Below, piece by piece: positions 63,939 through 64,000 of a stretch of 64,000 bases of DNA. Positions within the stretch are counted from its first letter, which is position 1, and every line of letters starts with the position of its first letter. This DNA comes from Bdellovibrio sp. (GTDB lineage Bacteria; Myxococcota; SpSt-1050). Below the pieces are notes generated by a model, which saw only the letters and a program-made list of their open reading frames with translations, did not search any database and was not told the origin of the DNA. Location of the stretch: positions 33,222 through 97,221 of the forward strand of contig DYEF01000070.1 of the NCBI GenBank assembly GCA_020725805.1, written 5' to 3'. Made by a program: the position numbers and the translations under genes.

Positions 63939-64000
63939 CTAAGCATCTGCTTTATCCAGATCAATAATGATTTTAAGTACTTCAGATAATCCGTCCCCAA
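63939..64000 (-). CDS. Possible 3' end of a gene running off the window
   Basis: From the edge at 64000 a minus-strand frame is open for about 19 codons (GDGLSEVLKIIIDLDKADA) to a TAG at 63939-63941. The peptide looks like a normal amphipathic C-terminus. Only the next sequence can show whether it is real. The AT-rich bases from 63835 to 63938 hold nothing else recognised. Confidence 0.35.
   Translation of the reverse strand, partial: GDGLSEVLKIIIDLDKADA

Overview
The window comes from a moderately AT-rich Gram-negative bacterium that looks like a deltaproteobacterial or Myxococcota-type lineage. Several gene types point that way: a type IV pilin whose N-terminal half matches the myxobacterial PilA style, a ParB-bactofilin pair, a PilZ-receiver fusion, a membrane Ser/Thr kinase with PEGA repeats, a receiver-DUF4388-TPR protein, an MJ0042 zinc-ribbon/GYF-like/TPR protein, Asp/Ser-rich lipoproteins and a Cys-rich secreted repeat protein. 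An anaerobic or facultative life is suggested by a 2-hydroxyacyl-CoA dehydratase activase-type protein, GlpA/GlpB and a PflA-like radical SAM enzyme. No phage, transposase, plasmid or CRISPR feature was seen. The lineage call is an inference from gene style, because there is no rRNA in the window.

Layout. 1-3.1 kb: a truncated envelope protein, then a small conserved protein, ParB and bactofilin in one operon, then a GAF-GGDEF cyclase. 3.1-9.4 kb: a minus-strand operon running SNF symporter, LigA, outer-membrane barrel, exported PHP-type protein, GGDEF protein. 9.2-9.7 kb: a gene-free stretch with TTCG-rich repeats, then tRNA-Arg(UCU) and tRNA-His(GUG). 10-18.4 kb: HIT protein, AttH/CrtC-like protein, an operon of one helical lipoprotein, a FadL-type porin and two propeller lipoproteins, then a CsgG/TolB-like protein. 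18.6-25 kb: a tightly coupled signalling operon of PEGA kinase, TPR protein, FHA-GAF-sigma54 activator and two lipoproteins. 25-30 kb: DUF1646 transporter, barrel, FAD reductase, OFA-type MFS transporter. 30.4-38.4 kb: MFS-spermidine synthase fusion, pilA and neighbours, PilZ-receiver protein, two nitroreductase-like proteins, CoaE. 38.5-47 kb: a glycoside locus (GH31 lipoprotein, barrel, GH4, DegT aminotransferase) and an exported radical SAM protein. 47-54 kb: glpA-glpB-GAF, then a VKOR-DsbA fusion coupled to a 30-cysteine exported protein and a TolC-like protein. 54-64 kb: HAD protein, a 1,407-residue activase-type protein, a Cys-rich lipoprotein, and two membrane TPR proteins whose last TPR segments are visibly related.

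Three observations stand out. Two unrelated exported proteins, 48 kb apart, end in the same short tail G-C-x-C-x-[VL]-L-x after an acidic linker, recalling MYXO-CTERM tails but without their membrane helix. One of these two is translationally coupled to a VKOR-DsbA disulfide-forming fusion. Finally, at least six genes have a good sigma70-type promoter ending 0 to 7 nt before the start codon and no Shine-Dalgarno sequence, next to many genes with strong ones, so leaderless or near-leaderless mRNAs look common here. Start codons were revised for several genes where a Shine-Dalgarno or promoter decides the start; TTG starts recur.
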